DNA of 64,000 nucleotides from Aquimarina macrocephali JAMB N27 (GCF_000520995.1 NZ_JACA01000049.1:1-64000); one strand, 5' to 3'. Shown: positions 17,485 to 28,348, numbered from the stretch's first letter. Notes: a model not told the origin generated them from the letters alone. Numbers and translations: made by a program.

Positions 17485-20400
17485 ATGATGAAGAAACAAG
17501 GAATGTATCTACCAGAATTTGAGCATGACGCATGTGGTGCAGGATTCATTTGTAGCTTGGAAGGGAAAAAATCAAATGATATTATTCATAAAGCATTAGA
17601 AATTCTTGAAAAATTAGAGCATCGAGGCGCTGTAAGTGCTGATGGAAAGACAGGGGATGGAGCAGGAATCCTAATTGATATTCCACATGATTTTTTTATT
17701 GAGCATTGTAATTTTGAATTACCAGCAGCCGGAGAATATGCGGTAAGTAATGTTTTCTTACCTAAAAAAGAAAATCAAAGACAGTTTTGTATAGATACCT
17801 TCGAAAGAAATATCATCGATCAGGGGCTTGTTTTATTGGGGTGGAGAGATGTTCCTGTTGATCATATTCATATTGGTGAAATTGCAGCAACGACAGAACC
17901 ATTTATAAAACAAATATTTATAGGTAAAGAAAATGAAGATCAAAGCTATTTTGATTTTAATTTAAAACTATTTATAGCAAGGAAAGCAACAGAGCATACA
18001 ATATATGAATCCAAATTATCAGAAAGTAAATTTTTCTATTTACCTAGCTTGTCGACAAAAACTTTAATATTTAAAGGCTTATTGATGCCAGAGGATATTA
18101 AGTTGTACTATAAAGATTTATTGAATCCAAAAGTAGTAACCCGATTAGCTTTGGTACATCAACGCTTCTCGACCAATACATTTCCAACCTGGGATCTTGC
18201 ACAACCTTTTCGTTATATGTGTCATAATGGTGAGATTAATACCTTAAGAGGAAATATAACCAGAATGCGCTCTAGAGAAGAACTATTGGAGAGCGATTGG
18301 TTTGGGGAGGATATCAAAAAAACACTTCCAGTGGTATTAAAAGGTAAATCAGATTCTGCTTCTATGGATATGGTTGTAGAGTTGTTATTAATGACAGGGA
18401 GATCACTCCCTGAAGTAATGATGATGATGGTGCCTGAAGCTTGGGAGAAAAACCCAGAAATGTCTGAAGTTAAGAAAGCCTTTTATGAATATAATTCTTG
18501 TTCTATGGAGCCATGGGATGGCCCTGCATCAATTCCTTTTACAGATGGTAATTATATAGGAGCCGTGCTGGATAGAAATGGATTAAGACCTTCTCGTTAT
18601 AGTGTAACCAAAGATGGATATGTAATCATGTCTTCAGAAACGGGAGTAGTGGATCTCGAACCAAATAATATAGAATATCACGGTAGACTGGAGCCAGGAA
18701 AAATGTTCTTGGTTAATATGGATGAAGGTAGAATTGTAAATGATGAAGAGATCAAAGAAGAGATTGCAGCAAAGCATCCTTATCGAGAATGGTTAGATAA
18801 AAACCTGGTGCATTTAAAGGATATACCGTATAATGATTGTCCTTTGTTTTTAGGTGAAGAAACTGTTGCTAAACGAAAAGAAGTATTTGGATATACTCAA
18901 GAAGATATCGACACTATTATTTCTCCTATGGGGCAATTAGGAAAAGAACCTATTGGTTCTATGGGGTCTGATACACCAATTGCAATACTTTCTGAACGTC
19001 CGCAATTGATCTATAATTATTTTAAACAATTATTTGCCCAGGTCACTAATCCACCATTAGATGGTATTCGCGAAGAATTGATTACTGATATCAGTTTAAC
19101 ATTGGGATCTGATCATAATATATTTAATATTAATGAGAAACACTGTAATAAACTAAAGATCCAAAACCCTGTAATATCCAAAGAAGACCTGGATAAAATC
19201 AAAACCTACACAGGTAAAGGGTTTAAATCTACTTCTATATCAATGTTGTATAACATTAACAAAGGATTAAATGGTCTTGAAGATGCATTAGAAATAATGC
19301 TCAAAAATGTATCAGAAGCTATTGATAAAGGAACGAACATAATCATACTTTCTGATAGAAATGTGAGTAAACACAGGGCGCCAATCCCTGCTTTATTGGC
19401 ATGTTCCTACGTCAATAGTGGATTGCAAAAATTAGGAAAACGATCAAAAGTCAGTACTATTATTGAATCTGCAGAACCAAGAGAAGTACATCACTTTGCT
19501 TTGTTGTTTGGATATGGAGCTAGTGCAATTAATCCATATATGGTAAATGAGATTATAGGAGAGGAGATAAAAGAGGGTAACATTTCTGGACTTACTTTTG
19601 AAGATGCTATATATAACTATAATAAAGCAGTAGGAAAAGGAGTATTAAAAGTGATGAATAAAATAGGTATTTCTACCTTAAACTCATACAGAAGTTCCCA
19701 ACTGTTCGAATGTATAGGTATTAATACCAAAGTCGTTGATCAATACTTCCCAAATACCGCAACACGTATTGAAGGAATCGGATTGTATGAAATCGAAAAA
19801 GAAATCTCTAAACGCCATAAAAAAGCTTATATAGGACAGGAAGTAGGCGGTAATTTAAGTTTAGAAATAGGAGGGCAATATAGATGGAGACGTAATGGAG
19901 AAAAACACCAGTTTAACCCTTTATCTGTTGCTAAACTACAAAAATCAGTTCGGGATAATGATTCTGAAACATATGCAGAATATGCAAAATTGATTAACGA
20001 ACAATCAAAAGCACTGATGACCATAAGAGGAATGTTGGAGTTTTCTAATTATGACCCAATTTCGATAGATGAGGTAGAGCCTTGGACAGAGATAGTAAAA
20101 CGTTTTAAAACAGGAGCTATGTCATATGGGTCTATTAGTAAAGAGGCTCATGAAAATCTTGCTATTGCAATGAACCGTATCGGAGGAAAAAGTAATTCTG
20201 GAGAAGGGGGAGAGAATCCTCTTCGTTTTTATAAAGATGTAAACGGAGATTGGAAAAACAGTGCGATTAAACAAGTGGCTTCTGGTCGATTTGGGGTATC
20301 ATCAAACTATTTGACGAATGCTGCTGAGATTCAAATAAAAATGGCTCAGGGGGCTAAACCGGGAGAAGGAGGACAATTACCAGGGCCAAAAGTAAATCCC

Positions 20401-21987
20401 GAAATAGCTAAAACCCGTAATTCTACACCATATGTAGGATTAATTTCACCACCACCACATCATGATATTTATTCTATTGAAGATTTATCGCAGTTAATTT
20501 ATGATCTGAAATCTGCAAATAGAAATGCCAGAATAAACGTGAAATTGGTGTCCGAAGTTGGTGTAGGTACTATCGCAGCTGGAGTTGCCAAAGCAAAAGC
20601 AGATGTGGTACTAGTTTCTGGATTTGATGGAGGTACCGGAGCATCACCATTAACATCATTAAAACATGCCGGACTCCCATGGGAACTCGGTATTGCAGAA
20701 GCACAGCAAACATTGGTTGGTAATAACCTGCGTAGTCGTATTGTACTAGAGTGTGACGGACAGTTAAAAACCGGTCGGGATGTTGCGATAGCATGCTTGT
20801 TGGGAGCAGAAGAATTCGGTTTTGCAACTGCACCTCTGGTAGCATCAGGATGTGTAATGATGCGTGTATGTCACTTGAATACCTGTCCGGTTGGTATTGC
20901 AACACAAAACCCAGAACTACGCAAAAAATTTAAAGGTAAACCAGAACATGTGGTAAACTATATGTATTTCGTGGCTCAGGAGTTGCGGGAGATTATGGCG
21001 CAGCTAGGGTTTCGTACTATTAATGAAATGATAGGGCAAGTAAGTAAGTTAAATCATAAAAAAGCAATAGACCATTATAAAGCAGCAGGAGTAGATCTTA
21101 CTCCAATTCTTCATCAAGTGGAAACACCTTATGGAGTGGATATTTATAATACCGAAAGTCAGGATCATGGTTTGGAGAAATCTATAGATTTTGAAATAAT
21201 AGAACAAGCACACCCAGCACTCTTCCGTAAAGAAAAAACAGCTTTAGATTTTGATATTTGTAATACTGATCGAGCAGTAGGCGCTATCTTAAGTAATGAA
21301 ATATCAAAAATATATGGGGCACAAGGATTACCAGATAATACTTTGAAATTGAACTTTACAGGAGCAGCAGGACAAAGCTTTGGTGCGTTTGCAACCAAAG
21401 GGTTGACTATGGTAGTAAATGGAAATACCAATGACTATCTCGGAAAAGGACTTTCGGGAGCAAAACTCATTATTAAAGTACCCGAGGAAGCTACTATTAT
21501 TCCTGAAAATAATGTGATTACGGGTAATGTAACTCTATATGGGGCTACAGCAGGAGAAGTGTATATCAATGGTAAAGCTGGAGAACGGTTCTGTGTACGT
21601 AACTCTGGAGCAAAAGCTGTAGTTGAAGGAATTGGTGACCATGGATGTGAGTATATGACAGGAGGTGTTGCAGTAATTCTTGGAGAAGTAGGTAGAAATT
21701 TTGGAGCCGGAATGTCTGGTGGGATAGCGTATATCTATGATGAGAAAAAAACATTTGAAGCACATTGCAATAAAGAAGCGTTAAACCTGGATCCTGTGAT
21801 AGAGAAAAAAGATATTGAGGAGTTAAAAACGCTAATCGAGAATCACTACAATACTACCTTAAGTCCTTTGGCCCAAAGAATTTTGGAAAACTGGGGAAGT
21901 GAATTATCAAAATTTGTCAAAATCTTCCCTGAAGAATACAAACAAGCATTAAAACGATTAAAAGAAGAAAAACTAGCACAAGTATAA
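17485..21987 (+). CDS. gltB: glutamate synthase, large subunit
   Basis: 1500 residues, full length. Near the N-terminus, DACGAGFI places the catalytic Cys (about residue 17) that becomes the N-terminal nucleophile of the glutaminase domain after propeptide removal. Then the central domain, the FMN/2-oxoglutarate synthase domain with the 3Fe-4S cysteines C-x5-C-x4-C (CVMMRVCHLNTCPVG, about 1123-1134), and the C-terminal beta-helix rich in G-x-x-G. It makes glutamate from glutamine and 2-oxoglutarate with GltD and NADPH. ATGs at 17485, 17488 and 17503 are all possible. Confidence 0.97.
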   Translation: MMKKQGMYLPEFEHDACGAGFICSLEGKKSNDIIHKALEILEKLEHRGAVSADGKTGDGAGILIDIPHDFFIEHCNFELPAAGEYAVSNVFLPKKENQRQFCIDTFERNIIDQGLVLLGWRDVPVDHIHIGEIAATTEPFIKQIFIGKENEDQSYFDFNLKLFIARKATEHTIYESKLSESKFFYLPSLSTKTLIFKGLLMPEDIKLYYKDLLNPKVVTRLALVHQRFSTNTFPTWDLAQPFRYMCHNGEINTLRGNITRMRSREELLESDWFGEDIKKTLPVVLKGKSDSASMDMVVELLLMTGRSLPEVMMMMVPEAWEKNPEMSEVKKAFYEYNSCSMEPWDGPASIPFTDGNYIGAVLDRNGLRPSRYSVTKDGYVIMSSETGVVDLEPNNIEYHGRLEPGKMFLVNMDEGRIVNDEEIKEEIAAKHPYREWLDKNLVHLKDIPYNDCPLFLGEETVAKRKEVFGYTQEDIDTIISPMGQLGKEPIGSMGSDTPIAILSERPQLIYNYFKQLFAQVTNPPLDGIREELITDISLTLGSDHNIFNINEKHCNKLKIQNPVISKEDLDKIKTYTGKGFKSTSISMLYNINKGLNGLEDALEIMLKNVSEAIDKGTNIIILSDRNVSKHRAPIPALLACSYVNSGLQKLGKRSKVSTIIESAEPREVHHFALLFGYGASAINPYMVNEIIGEEIKEGNISGLTFEDAIYNYNKAVGKGVLKVMNKIGISTLNSYRSSQLFECIGINTKVVDQYFPNTATRIEGIGLYEIEKEISKRHKKAYIGQEVGGNLSLEIGGQYRWRRNGEKHQFNPLSVAKLQKSVRDNDSETYAEYAKLINEQSKALMTIRGMLEFSNYDPISIDEVEPWTEIVKRFKTGAMSYGSISKEAHENLAIAMNRIGGKSNSGEGGENPLRFYKDVNGDWKNSAIKQVASGRFGVSSNYLTNAAEIQIKMAQGAKPGEGGQLPGPKVNPEIAKTRNSTPYVGLISPPPHHDIYSIEDLSQLIYDLKSANRNARINVKLVSEVGVGTIAAGVAKAKADVVLVSGFDGGTGASPLTSLKHAGLPWELGIAEAQQTLVGNNLRSRIVLECDGQLKTGRDVAIACLLGAEEFGFATAPLVASGCVMMRVCHLNTCPVGIATQNPELRKKFKGKPEHVVNYMYFVAQELREIMAQLGFRTINEMIGQVSKLNHKKAIDHYKAAGVDLTPILHQVETPYGVDIYNTESQDHGLEKSIDFEIIEQAHPALFRKEKTALDFDICNTDRAVGAILSNEISKIYGAQGLPDNTLKLNFTGAAGQSFGAFATKGLTMVVNGNTNDYLGKGLSGAKLIIKVPEEATIIPENNVITGNVTLYGATAGEVYINGKAGERFCVRNSGAKAVVEGIGDHGCEYMTGGVAVILGEVGRNFGAGMSGGIAYIYDEKKTFEAHCNKEALNLDPVIEKKDIEELKTLIENHYNTTLSPLAQRILENWGSELSKFVKIFPEEYKQALKRLKEEKLAQV

Positions 21988-22000
21988 AACGATATTGAAC

Positions 22001-23464
22001 ATGGGAAAGATAACTGGATTTTTAGAATTTGAAAGAGAGATAGAACAATGCCAACCGGTAAAAGATCGTATCAAAGGGTATAAAGAGTTTACTGTTGGAA
22101 TGCCAGAGAAAAAGCTCAAAAATCAAGGAGCACGCTGTATGGATTGTGGGATACCATTTTGTCATAGTGGATGCCCGTTGGGTAATCTGATTCCTGATTT
22201 TAATGATGCCGTGTATCGTGGTAGATGGAAAAAAGCAGCAGAAATTCTGCATTCAACCAATAATTTCCCTGAGTTTACAGGGAGATTATGTCCAGCACCA
22301 TGTGAAGAAGCTTGTGTATTAGGTATTAATGAAGATCCTGTAACTATTGAGAATATAGAAAAGAATATCGTAGAACAAGCTTTTGAAAATGATTGGATTA
22401 AGGCTAATCCTCCAAGCGAAAGAACAGGTAAGACAGTAGCTATAATTGGATCTGGCCCCGCTGGATTAGCAACTGCACAACAATTAAACCGTGCCGGACA
22501 TTTGGTAACCGTTTTTGAAAGAGATGAAAAAGTGGGAGGATTGCTACGCTATGGTATTCCTGATTTTAAAATGGAAAAATATGTGATTGATCGTCGTGTT
22601 ACTATTTTAGAAAAAGAAGGTATTATTTTTAAAACGAATGCTCATATAGGAAAAGAGATCAAAGCAGATCAGTTAAAAACTGATTTTGATGCTGTAGTAT
22701 TGTGTACAGGAGCTACAGTTCGTCGCAATTTACCAGTTAAGGGGACTAACCTTAATGGAGTAGTGCAAGCAATGGATTTTTTACCTCAGAATAATAGAAG
22801 AGTAGATGGAGTAAAAGATTTGGGAGAAGAAATCCTGGCTACAGGAAAAGATGTGATAGTAATTGGAGGAGGAGATACCGGATCAGACTGTATTGGTACT
22901 TCTATACGGCAGGATGCAACTTCTGTGACTAATTTTGAGATTATGGGTAAAGGAACTATAGAACGCCCTTCAGATCAACCCTGGCCATTTTGGCCAATGC
23001 GTTTACGCACAAGCTCATCCCATCAAGAAGGGGTAGCTCGTAATTGGAGCATCTCTACTAAAGAATTTTTAGGAGATGAAAACGGAAATCTAAAAGGGCT
23101 AATCACTACCGAAGTAGAATGGGTAAAAGAAAATGGTCGTTTTACCTTAAAAGAAATTCTGGGTACAGAAAAGGAGTGGAAATGCGAATTAGCATTATTA
23201 GCATTGGGATTTACGGGATCAGAACCTACTATTGCAGAGCAATTAGGAATTAATATGGATGCAAGAACTAATATCAAGGCAAGTGAAGAAAATTATGCAA
23301 CTAATGTAAAAGGGGTTTTTGCTGCAGGTGATACCCGTAGAGGACAATCTTTAATTGTTTGGGCAATTGCAGAAGGTAGGCAAGCTGCATATCACATAGA
23401 TACCTATTTGATGGGATCGTCTAATCTGCCACTTAAAGGAGAAGGAGATTTACCTAGGGTATAA
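22001..23464 (+). CDS. gltD: glutamate synthase, small subunit
   Basis: 487 residues from the ATG at 22001 (MGKITGFLEF, the family start), 13 nt after gltB. Two cysteine clusters for 4Fe-4S centres (CMDCGIPFCHSGCPLGN and CPAPCEEACV), an FAD site IIGSGPAGLATA (about 147) and an NADPH site VIGGGDTGSDC (about 285), ending GDTRRGQSLIVWAI. It takes electrons from NADPH and passes them to GltB. Translationally linked two-gene operon. Confidence 0.97.
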   Translation: MGKITGFLEFEREIEQCQPVKDRIKGYKEFTVGMPEKKLKNQGARCMDCGIPFCHSGCPLGNLIPDFNDAVYRGRWKKAAEILHSTNNFPEFTGRLCPAPCEEACVLGINEDPVTIENIEKNIVEQAFENDWIKANPPSERTGKTVAIIGSGPAGLATAQQLNRAGHLVTVFERDEKVGGLLRYGIPDFKMEKYVIDRRVTILEKEGIIFKTNAHIGKEIKADQLKTDFDAVVLCTGATVRRNLPVKGTNLNGVVQAMDFLPQNNRRVDGVKDLGEEILATGKDVIVIGGGDTGSDCIGTSIRQDATSVTNFEIMGKGTIERPSDQPWPFWPMRLRTSSSHQEGVARNWSISTKEFLGDENGNLKGLITTEVEWVKENGRFTLKEILGTEKEWKCELALLALGFTGSEPTIAEQLGINMDARTNIKASEENYATNVKGVFAAGDTRRGQSLIVWAIAEGRQAAYHIDTYLMGSSNLPLKGEGDLPRV

Positions 23465-23674
23465 AAAGTATGAAATACTCCTTAATTTGTCATTTAGTGA
23501 GCGGTGCAAAGTGGATGATTAAGGATTATAAATAATCAGTAATACAGTTTTATTTATAATTTTAACATTATTAATCAAAAATCAGCAAGTTTTGTATTAT
23601 AATATGGTAATATAATGCAGCTTTTGTGTTAAATAATTATATAATTTTTAATAATAATTTTAAACTATATAATT

Positions 23675-24499
23675 ATGTTAACACACAAATTCAAACTCAG
23701 TATTTTTTTGGCCACTATTTTACTATGTATTAGTTGTCAAAATGATGGTTTAGATCAGGAAGATTTAAATCAAGAACAACAACCATTGTCTAAAGAAGCT
23801 ACAGCTACTTTAGATTATTTAATTGAAAGAGGATTTTCTAAAGAAGATCTTATACCAAATTTTAAGGATGAAGCTTTTATGCAAGGTGACATGATGATTC
23901 CTTTTGCATTAAAAAGTAATAGAGACGCGAACCCACCTAAAAAAGGAAGTATTCAGGAGAAAAACCGATGGTTTTTTGGTGGAGTTGGAGTATACTATAG
24001 TAACTCCAGAGATATAAGGTATTATGTTGAAAATAACTATCCAAGAAACTTAGAGTACGCACTTTCCTGGGCTGCTTGGCATTGGAGTGTTTCAAGTCGT
24101 AATATTAATATAAGTAGAACTTATAATAGATCGAGTGCAGATATTTTGGTAGGATCTTGGTATAACTCTAATGAAGGCGCATGGGCGAGAGCATTGTTAC
24201 CTGATGGTAGAGGGAATGTTGGCGCCTGGATGAGAGTAAATACAGCTAAACCTCATCCAGGTGATGAATCTACAATGGCTTTGTTAATACATGAATTAGG
24301 GCATAATATTGGTTACCACCATTCTGATCAAACTTATGGAGGTCATATACCGGGTACTAATGGTGTAGCTTATCATCAAAGTAATAATTGTGGCTCTGTC
24401 ATGAAAAGCTCAATATATACATGTAATTGGAGATTTAGTTCAACACCTGGATGGTCGAGAGATGATAGAACGGCTATCACATGGGCTTATGGGAATTAG
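23675..24499 (+). CDS. M57-type metallopeptidase lipoprotein
   Basis: 274 residues. Signal peptide with lipobox LCISC at about residue 22, then a pro-like region and a catalytic domain with LIHELGHNIGYHHSD (HExxHxxxxxH, about residue 208-220) and four later cysteines around SNNCGSVMKSSIYTC, where the methionine may form the Met-turn. This matches the dual-action HEIGH metallopeptidases (M57), common exported enzymes in Bacteroidota. Monocistronic; a long inverted repeat follows. Confidence 0.88.
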   Translation: MLTHKFKLSIFLATILLCISCQNDGLDQEDLNQEQQPLSKEATATLDYLIERGFSKEDLIPNFKDEAFMQGDMMIPFALKSNRDANPPKKGSIQEKNRWFFGGVGVYYSNSRDIRYYVENNYPRNLEYALSWAAWHWSVSSRNINISRTYNRSSADILVGSWYNSNEGAWARALLPDGRGNVGAWMRVNTAKPHPGDESTMALLIHELGHNIGYHHSDQTYGGHIPGTNGVAYHQSNNCGSVMKSSIYTCNWRFSSTPGWSRDDRTAITWAYGN

Positions 24500-24579
24500 T
24501 AATTCTAACTTTTAATGTGTTTTACTATCTAAACACCTTCATAACTTTAATTAAGATGGCCCTATAATAATTGTCATAT

Positions 24580-24657
24580 AGAGTGTAAATGTTAACCTTG
24601 CCTGAATAATGTATAAATTAATCTTTTAGTATTCAGATACGGTTATATTTACACTCT
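24580..24657. repeat. long imperfect inverted repeat
   Basis: Arm 24580-24607 pairs with arm 24631-24657 around a 23-nt AT-rich loop; 23 of 28 positions match, including an outer block of 11 (AGAGTGTAAAT) and an inner CTGAAT. The gap 24500-24806 holds this, a terminator at 24725 and nothing else obvious. It may be a small degenerate mobile (MITE-like) element or an RNA structure. Confidence 0.5.
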
Positions 24658-24724
24658 TGTTAATAGTGGAGCAGCATCCATAATGGTTTTTTAATCTATA
24701 TCGTAATACGAAAAGAAATAAAGA

Positions 24725-24744
24725 AAGCCTCTTACTAGAGGCTT
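24725..24744. terminator. terminator-like hairpin between convergent genes
   Basis: AAGCCTCT (24725-24732), loop TACT, AGAGGCTT (24737-24744). On the minus strand a T-rich run follows, which suits the serine hydrolase gene ending at 24807. Confidence 0.6.
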
Positions 24745-24806
24745 AAAACGAGTCGTTTTTATAACAAATTATAGACTTGTGTAACGATTACCAATGTTAC
24801 CGCATA

Positions 24807-26486
24807 TTATTTCTTTTGAAATTTCAAATTTGTTACCCTTCCGGTGTCCAATCTAAAGCCTGAAACTTTACCATAACCGTCTGTCTTAAAATGAAAAACT
24901 CCATATTCTTCATTAGAGAAAAGGTTCACCATAATCGAATTGAGAGGTGAAATTTCGATTTCATTTATATAAAGTATTAACAATTTATTTTTTATTTTTA
25001 ATGTGTAATTAATATCTAATTCTTTGCTATAATAAGTACCTACAAAATCAATTAATTCCTCATTAGTATAATCTTTTGGATGATATTCTTTTGAAATTAT
25101 CGACTTTCCTCCATTTACACTAAAAAACATAGTATAATTTCCTTGTTCATTTTTGTCAAATTTCACCAGTACATCAGATCCAACATTAATCATTTTGAAC
25201 TCATGCTTACTGATAGGAATTAAGTCACTTTCATTAGTCTCAGACCTATAATATCTTAGAGTGTCATTCTTTACATAAAGCTTTCTAGTATACGAACCTT
25301 CATCGTTCCAATAATGTCCCGAGAACTTTTCAAGATCGCTAGTTTTTAAATGTACAAATCCTTGCTTATTATTGACTTTTTTACCTTGGTTTTCAACTTC
25401 ATCATTTATGAAATTTTCTTTAAGAAACATATCAGTGATTTGAAAGGATTTACGCGTTGGATTTGCGTCATCTCTGTTGGCTAATATAATTACAGAAAAC
25501 TTCTGTTTAGGAAATCGTATTAATTGTGCTTGATAACCGGCAAGGGCCCCGCCATGACTCACAGTTTTTAATCCCTTATAAATTCCATTATTCAATGCAA
25601 AAGCATATCCACTACTTTCTCCATTATTTAAAAGCCCTTCTTCATGCATTCTTTCAATAATTTCTTGTCCTCCTTTTCCAAGTTTATTATTATAAAAATT
25701 CTGATCCCATAAAAACAAGTCCTCTATGTTTGAATATACTCCACCAGAGCCAACAAGGTCAAATCTCATAATTAAATTATTAAATCCCTCTCCATTACTT
25801 TTTCTGTTATAACTGAAAACACGATTTTTAATCAGATCAGTATTATCATCGTAAAAAAGTGTATTTTTCATACCTAGAGGCTGGAAAATATTCTCATGTG
25901 CAAATATTTTTAGGGATTGACCAGCCACTTTTTCTACAATCATCGCCAACATGAAATAGCAAGAATTGCTGTATAAATGTTTTTCTCCTGACAAAAAATT
26001 TAGCTCTTCCTGTTTTTTTATAAGTCCATAGATCTCATCTACATTTGTATCGTCAAGATAGTTTTTGCCTTTTAAATACATAAGGGTAAAATAATCTCTA
26101 ACACCACTTGTATGATGTATAAAATGTCGAATAGTCAAAGGAGTATCATATTCTGGAAAATCAGGAAGGTATTTTTGAATTCTATCATCTAAGTTTAGTT
26201 TCCCTTGTTCTTCGAGAAGTAAAATACTAAATGTTACAAACTGCTTAGAAACAGAACCAATATAAAAAACAGATGAAGGAGTTATTTCTATGTTGTGTTC
26301 TAAATCACCAATTCCATATCCATTGGAATAAATCAGCTTACCATTTTTAATAATTCCTATGGCACCCCCTGGAACATCAGGTTTATTCCATTCCGAAAAG
26401 AGGTTGTCTATTGCTTGGCTTTCTTTAGGCTGTCCAAATGAGCAAATAGAAAAAGAAAGAAGGAATAATAATAAATATTTTTTCAT
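24807..26486 (-). CDS. exported serine hydrolase, beta-lactamase/PBP4 family
   Basis: 559 residues. Signal peptide of about 18 residues (CSFG-QP). Class C beta-lactamase-like domain: SxxK at SVSK (Ser78, Lys81), the YxN motif in LYSNSCYFM, and HGG in VSHGGALAG for the third motif. The C-terminal 200 residues form the lipocalin-like beta domain seen in DUF3471-type members. Family members are mostly D-peptidases or esterases, rarely true beta-lactamases. It is the third gene downstream of blaI-blaR1, but 383 nt separate it from the S41 gene. Confidence 0.9.
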   Translation of the reverse strand: MKKYLLLFLLSFSICSFGQPKESQAIDNLFSEWNKPDVPGGAIGIIKNGKLIYSNGYGIGDLEHNIEITPSSVFYIGSVSKQFVTFSILLLEEQGKLNLDDRIQKYLPDFPEYDTPLTIRHFIHHTSGVRDYFTLMYLKGKNYLDDTNVDEIYGLIKKQEELNFLSGEKHLYSNSCYFMLAMIVEKVAGQSLKIFAHENIFQPLGMKNTLFYDDNTDLIKNRVFSYNRKSNGEGFNNLIMRFDLVGSGGVYSNIEDLFLWDQNFYNNKLGKGGQEIIERMHEEGLLNNGESSGYAFALNNGIYKGLKTVSHGGALAGYQAQLIRFPKQKFSVIILANRDDANPTRKSFQITDMFLKENFINDEVENQGKKVNNKQGFVHLKTSDLEKFSGHYWNDEGSYTRKLYVKNDTLRYYRSETNESDLIPISKHEFKMINVGSDVLVKFDKNEQGNYTMFFSVNGGKSIISKEYHPKDYTNEELIDFVGTYYSKELDINYTLKIKNKLLILYINEIEISPLNSIMVNLFSNEEYGVFHFKTDGYGKVSGFRLDTGRVTNLKFQKK

Positions 26487-26771
26487 AATCTGTTTTTATT
26501 AATTGTTGTTAACGGTTAGTATAAAAATTTTAAAAATTAGTAGGAGGTGCAAATTTTCTACAGGAAAATGAGCCTTAGTAAACAGGTAATTAATTTAGGT
26601 AAAAAATCAGCAATTGTTTATATACTTTGCTGCCAGACGGTATATTTTTTAGGCTTAGTTTTTAGCACGATTTAGGTCTTAATTTTTCAATTTAGTTTTT
26701 ATCGTGTCAGTTTTATCTTCAATTGAGTTCATCCATTGTCAAATATTTTAGCATGGGTAATGATCATAGAG

Positions 26772-26799
26772 CCATTCCTGTTTTTTGATTGATTGAATT
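26772..26799 (-). repeat. 28-nt intergenic repeat, copy B
   Basis: Minus-strand reading ends CAATCAATCAAAAAACAGGA followed by ATGG; 24 of 28 bases match 28446-28473. It lies about 70 nt past the S41 peptidase stop. The 383-nt gap 26487-26869 holds no other clear feature. Confidence 0.35.
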
Positions 26800-26869
26800 T
26801 TGATTAGTGTATTATATGTATTTAAATATTCAATTTTAGATGTTAAGAAAGAAGTAACTAAAAACCGTT

Positions 26870-28348
26870 TTAATAATTTTTATACATTGGTGGCAATAGT
26901 TTTTTCAATGCAAATTCCAGAACAGCATCATTACTCTCTAGAATATCTTGTATAGAGTTTGATACATTATAATCCGGGACAACGCTTCTTTTCTGGATAT
27001 GTTCATCTATAGTATACTCTGCATGTAGTAAAGGTAAATAGATTGCTGTTTCAGTATGATCTCCTTTGATAGAAATTTGACGCACACCGTTGCTAATACC
27101 TGCATATCCATAGGTTTCTGTTCCAATGAAGTTTGCATTTGTATATTCCTTTAGTAAGCCTGCAGCAATACCAGCAGCTGAAGTTGTACCGCCATTGATC
27201 AGAACAATCAGCCTTCCTTTATAACGATACTCTTCAATTGGATCGTAATTCATCAAATCACGTAGTGATTCATATTTTGTTACCTTGAAAGTGCCATCCT
27301 TTTTTCGCTTTAATCCAAAAGATTCATCCAAATTAGATGAGTTGCCAGTTATTTCCAAAAAGTACTTATCATCTACCAAAGTCACTATCTCTTTTGCAGG
27401 AGTGATGGGTTGGTTAATAAAATATTGAAGCAAGTAAGCTGCATTACTTCCTTTTCCACCTCCATTGTTTCTTAAATCGATTATTAAGTTTTTAATATTT
27501 TTATCAGAAATTTTTTTGAAACATTGTTTGTAAAAATCAGGATAAGTGTTCTCGGGTTCATCAAAACCATCTTTTATAAATCGGCTTATTTTCAGATAAG
27601 CATAATTTTCTTCCTTATTTATCTCAAAGTTAAATGCTTTTTCAGGCCCTGTTTCTGGGAGATATTTCTTAGATTCTCTAGTTTCATAAACCTCTTTTGA
27701 AACTGCTTCAATTTTTGTTTTTATAATTTTCTTGGTTTTATAGTCTCTATACACAAGGTTATATGTAGGTTGTTCCCCAAATATCTCGGGATAGAGTCTG
27801 TAGAATGGTTTGTATGGCCCTCCTAACCAGTGTTGCATACCACTTTGACTTTTACCATCAGAAGAATAATGTGCTAAAATGTCAAAAATAATTTCATTAC
27901 TCAAGTTGCTATCAATAGATAGGATTTCGGACCCTTCGGCAATTTCTAGAGCGCTTAGATTTTTCACTATAAAAATGCGTTCATCCTTAATATATACTTG
28001 AAAGGGGAATCTTTTTTGACTATTGATAACACTTCCGAGTTTGCCGAATGTATATGCTTGCGTATGCCCATCATGTATATTCGCTATCAATTGAAGAACA
28101 ATTCTATAAAATATCTTGGCTTCCATTGGTTTGGAAGTTCGCAACATTAAATCGTTCATCATTTGATTAAACTCTTCACGGTTTTGATGCGTATAAGTTC
28201 CAGGGTGAGCTTTGATGAGTGCCATTTTAAATTTCTCTAGGTCAGCTTGCATTTGTTCAGGTTGATAAACCATGGACTCCTGTGCTCTTCCTGTAACCAT
28301 ATACATACTCAAGAAACTTATCAGTACTAACCAATACATCCTATCCAT
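26870..28348 (-). CDS. S41-family peptidase
   Basis: 492 residues with a signal peptide (about 22 residues, ending GRA-QE). The C-terminal-processing-protease fold is shown by LIIDLRNNGGGKGSNAAY and the nucleophile in INGGTTSAAGIAAGLLKEY (serine near residue 395), then GTETYGYAGI. The lysine of the classical Ser-Lys dyad is not evident, so it may belong to the tricorn-like Ser/His/Glu branch. Expected in the periplasm. It lies 147 nt after the M56 gene and may be in the BlaI-controlled transcript. Confidence 0.88.
   Translation of the reverse strand: MDRMYWLVLISFLSMYMVTGRAQESMVYQPEQMQADLEKFKMALIKAHPGTYTHQNREEFNQMMNDLMLRTSKPMEAKIFYRIVLQLIANIHDGHTQAYTFGKLGSVINSQKRFPFQVYIKDERIFIVKNLSALEIAEGSEILSIDSNLSNEIIFDILAHYSSDGKSQSGMQHWLGGPYKPFYRLYPEIFGEQPTYNLVYRDYKTKKIIKTKIEAVSKEVYETRESKKYLPETGPEKAFNFEINKEENYAYLKISRFIKDGFDEPENTYPDFYKQCFKKISDKNIKNLIIDLRNNGGGKGSNAAYLLQYFINQPITPAKEIVTLVDDKYFLEITGNSSNLDESFGLKRKKDGTFKVTKYESLRDLMNYDPIEEYRYKGRLIVLINGGTTSAAGIAAGLLKEYTNANFIGTETYGYAGISNGVRQISIKGDHTETAIYLPLLHAEYTIDEHIQKRSVVPDYNVSNSIQDILESNDAVLEFALKKLLPPMYKNY

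Noticed and set aside
19827..21765. Minus-strand frames inside gltB
   Set aside because: Antisense to a strongly conserved gene; no independent protein features.
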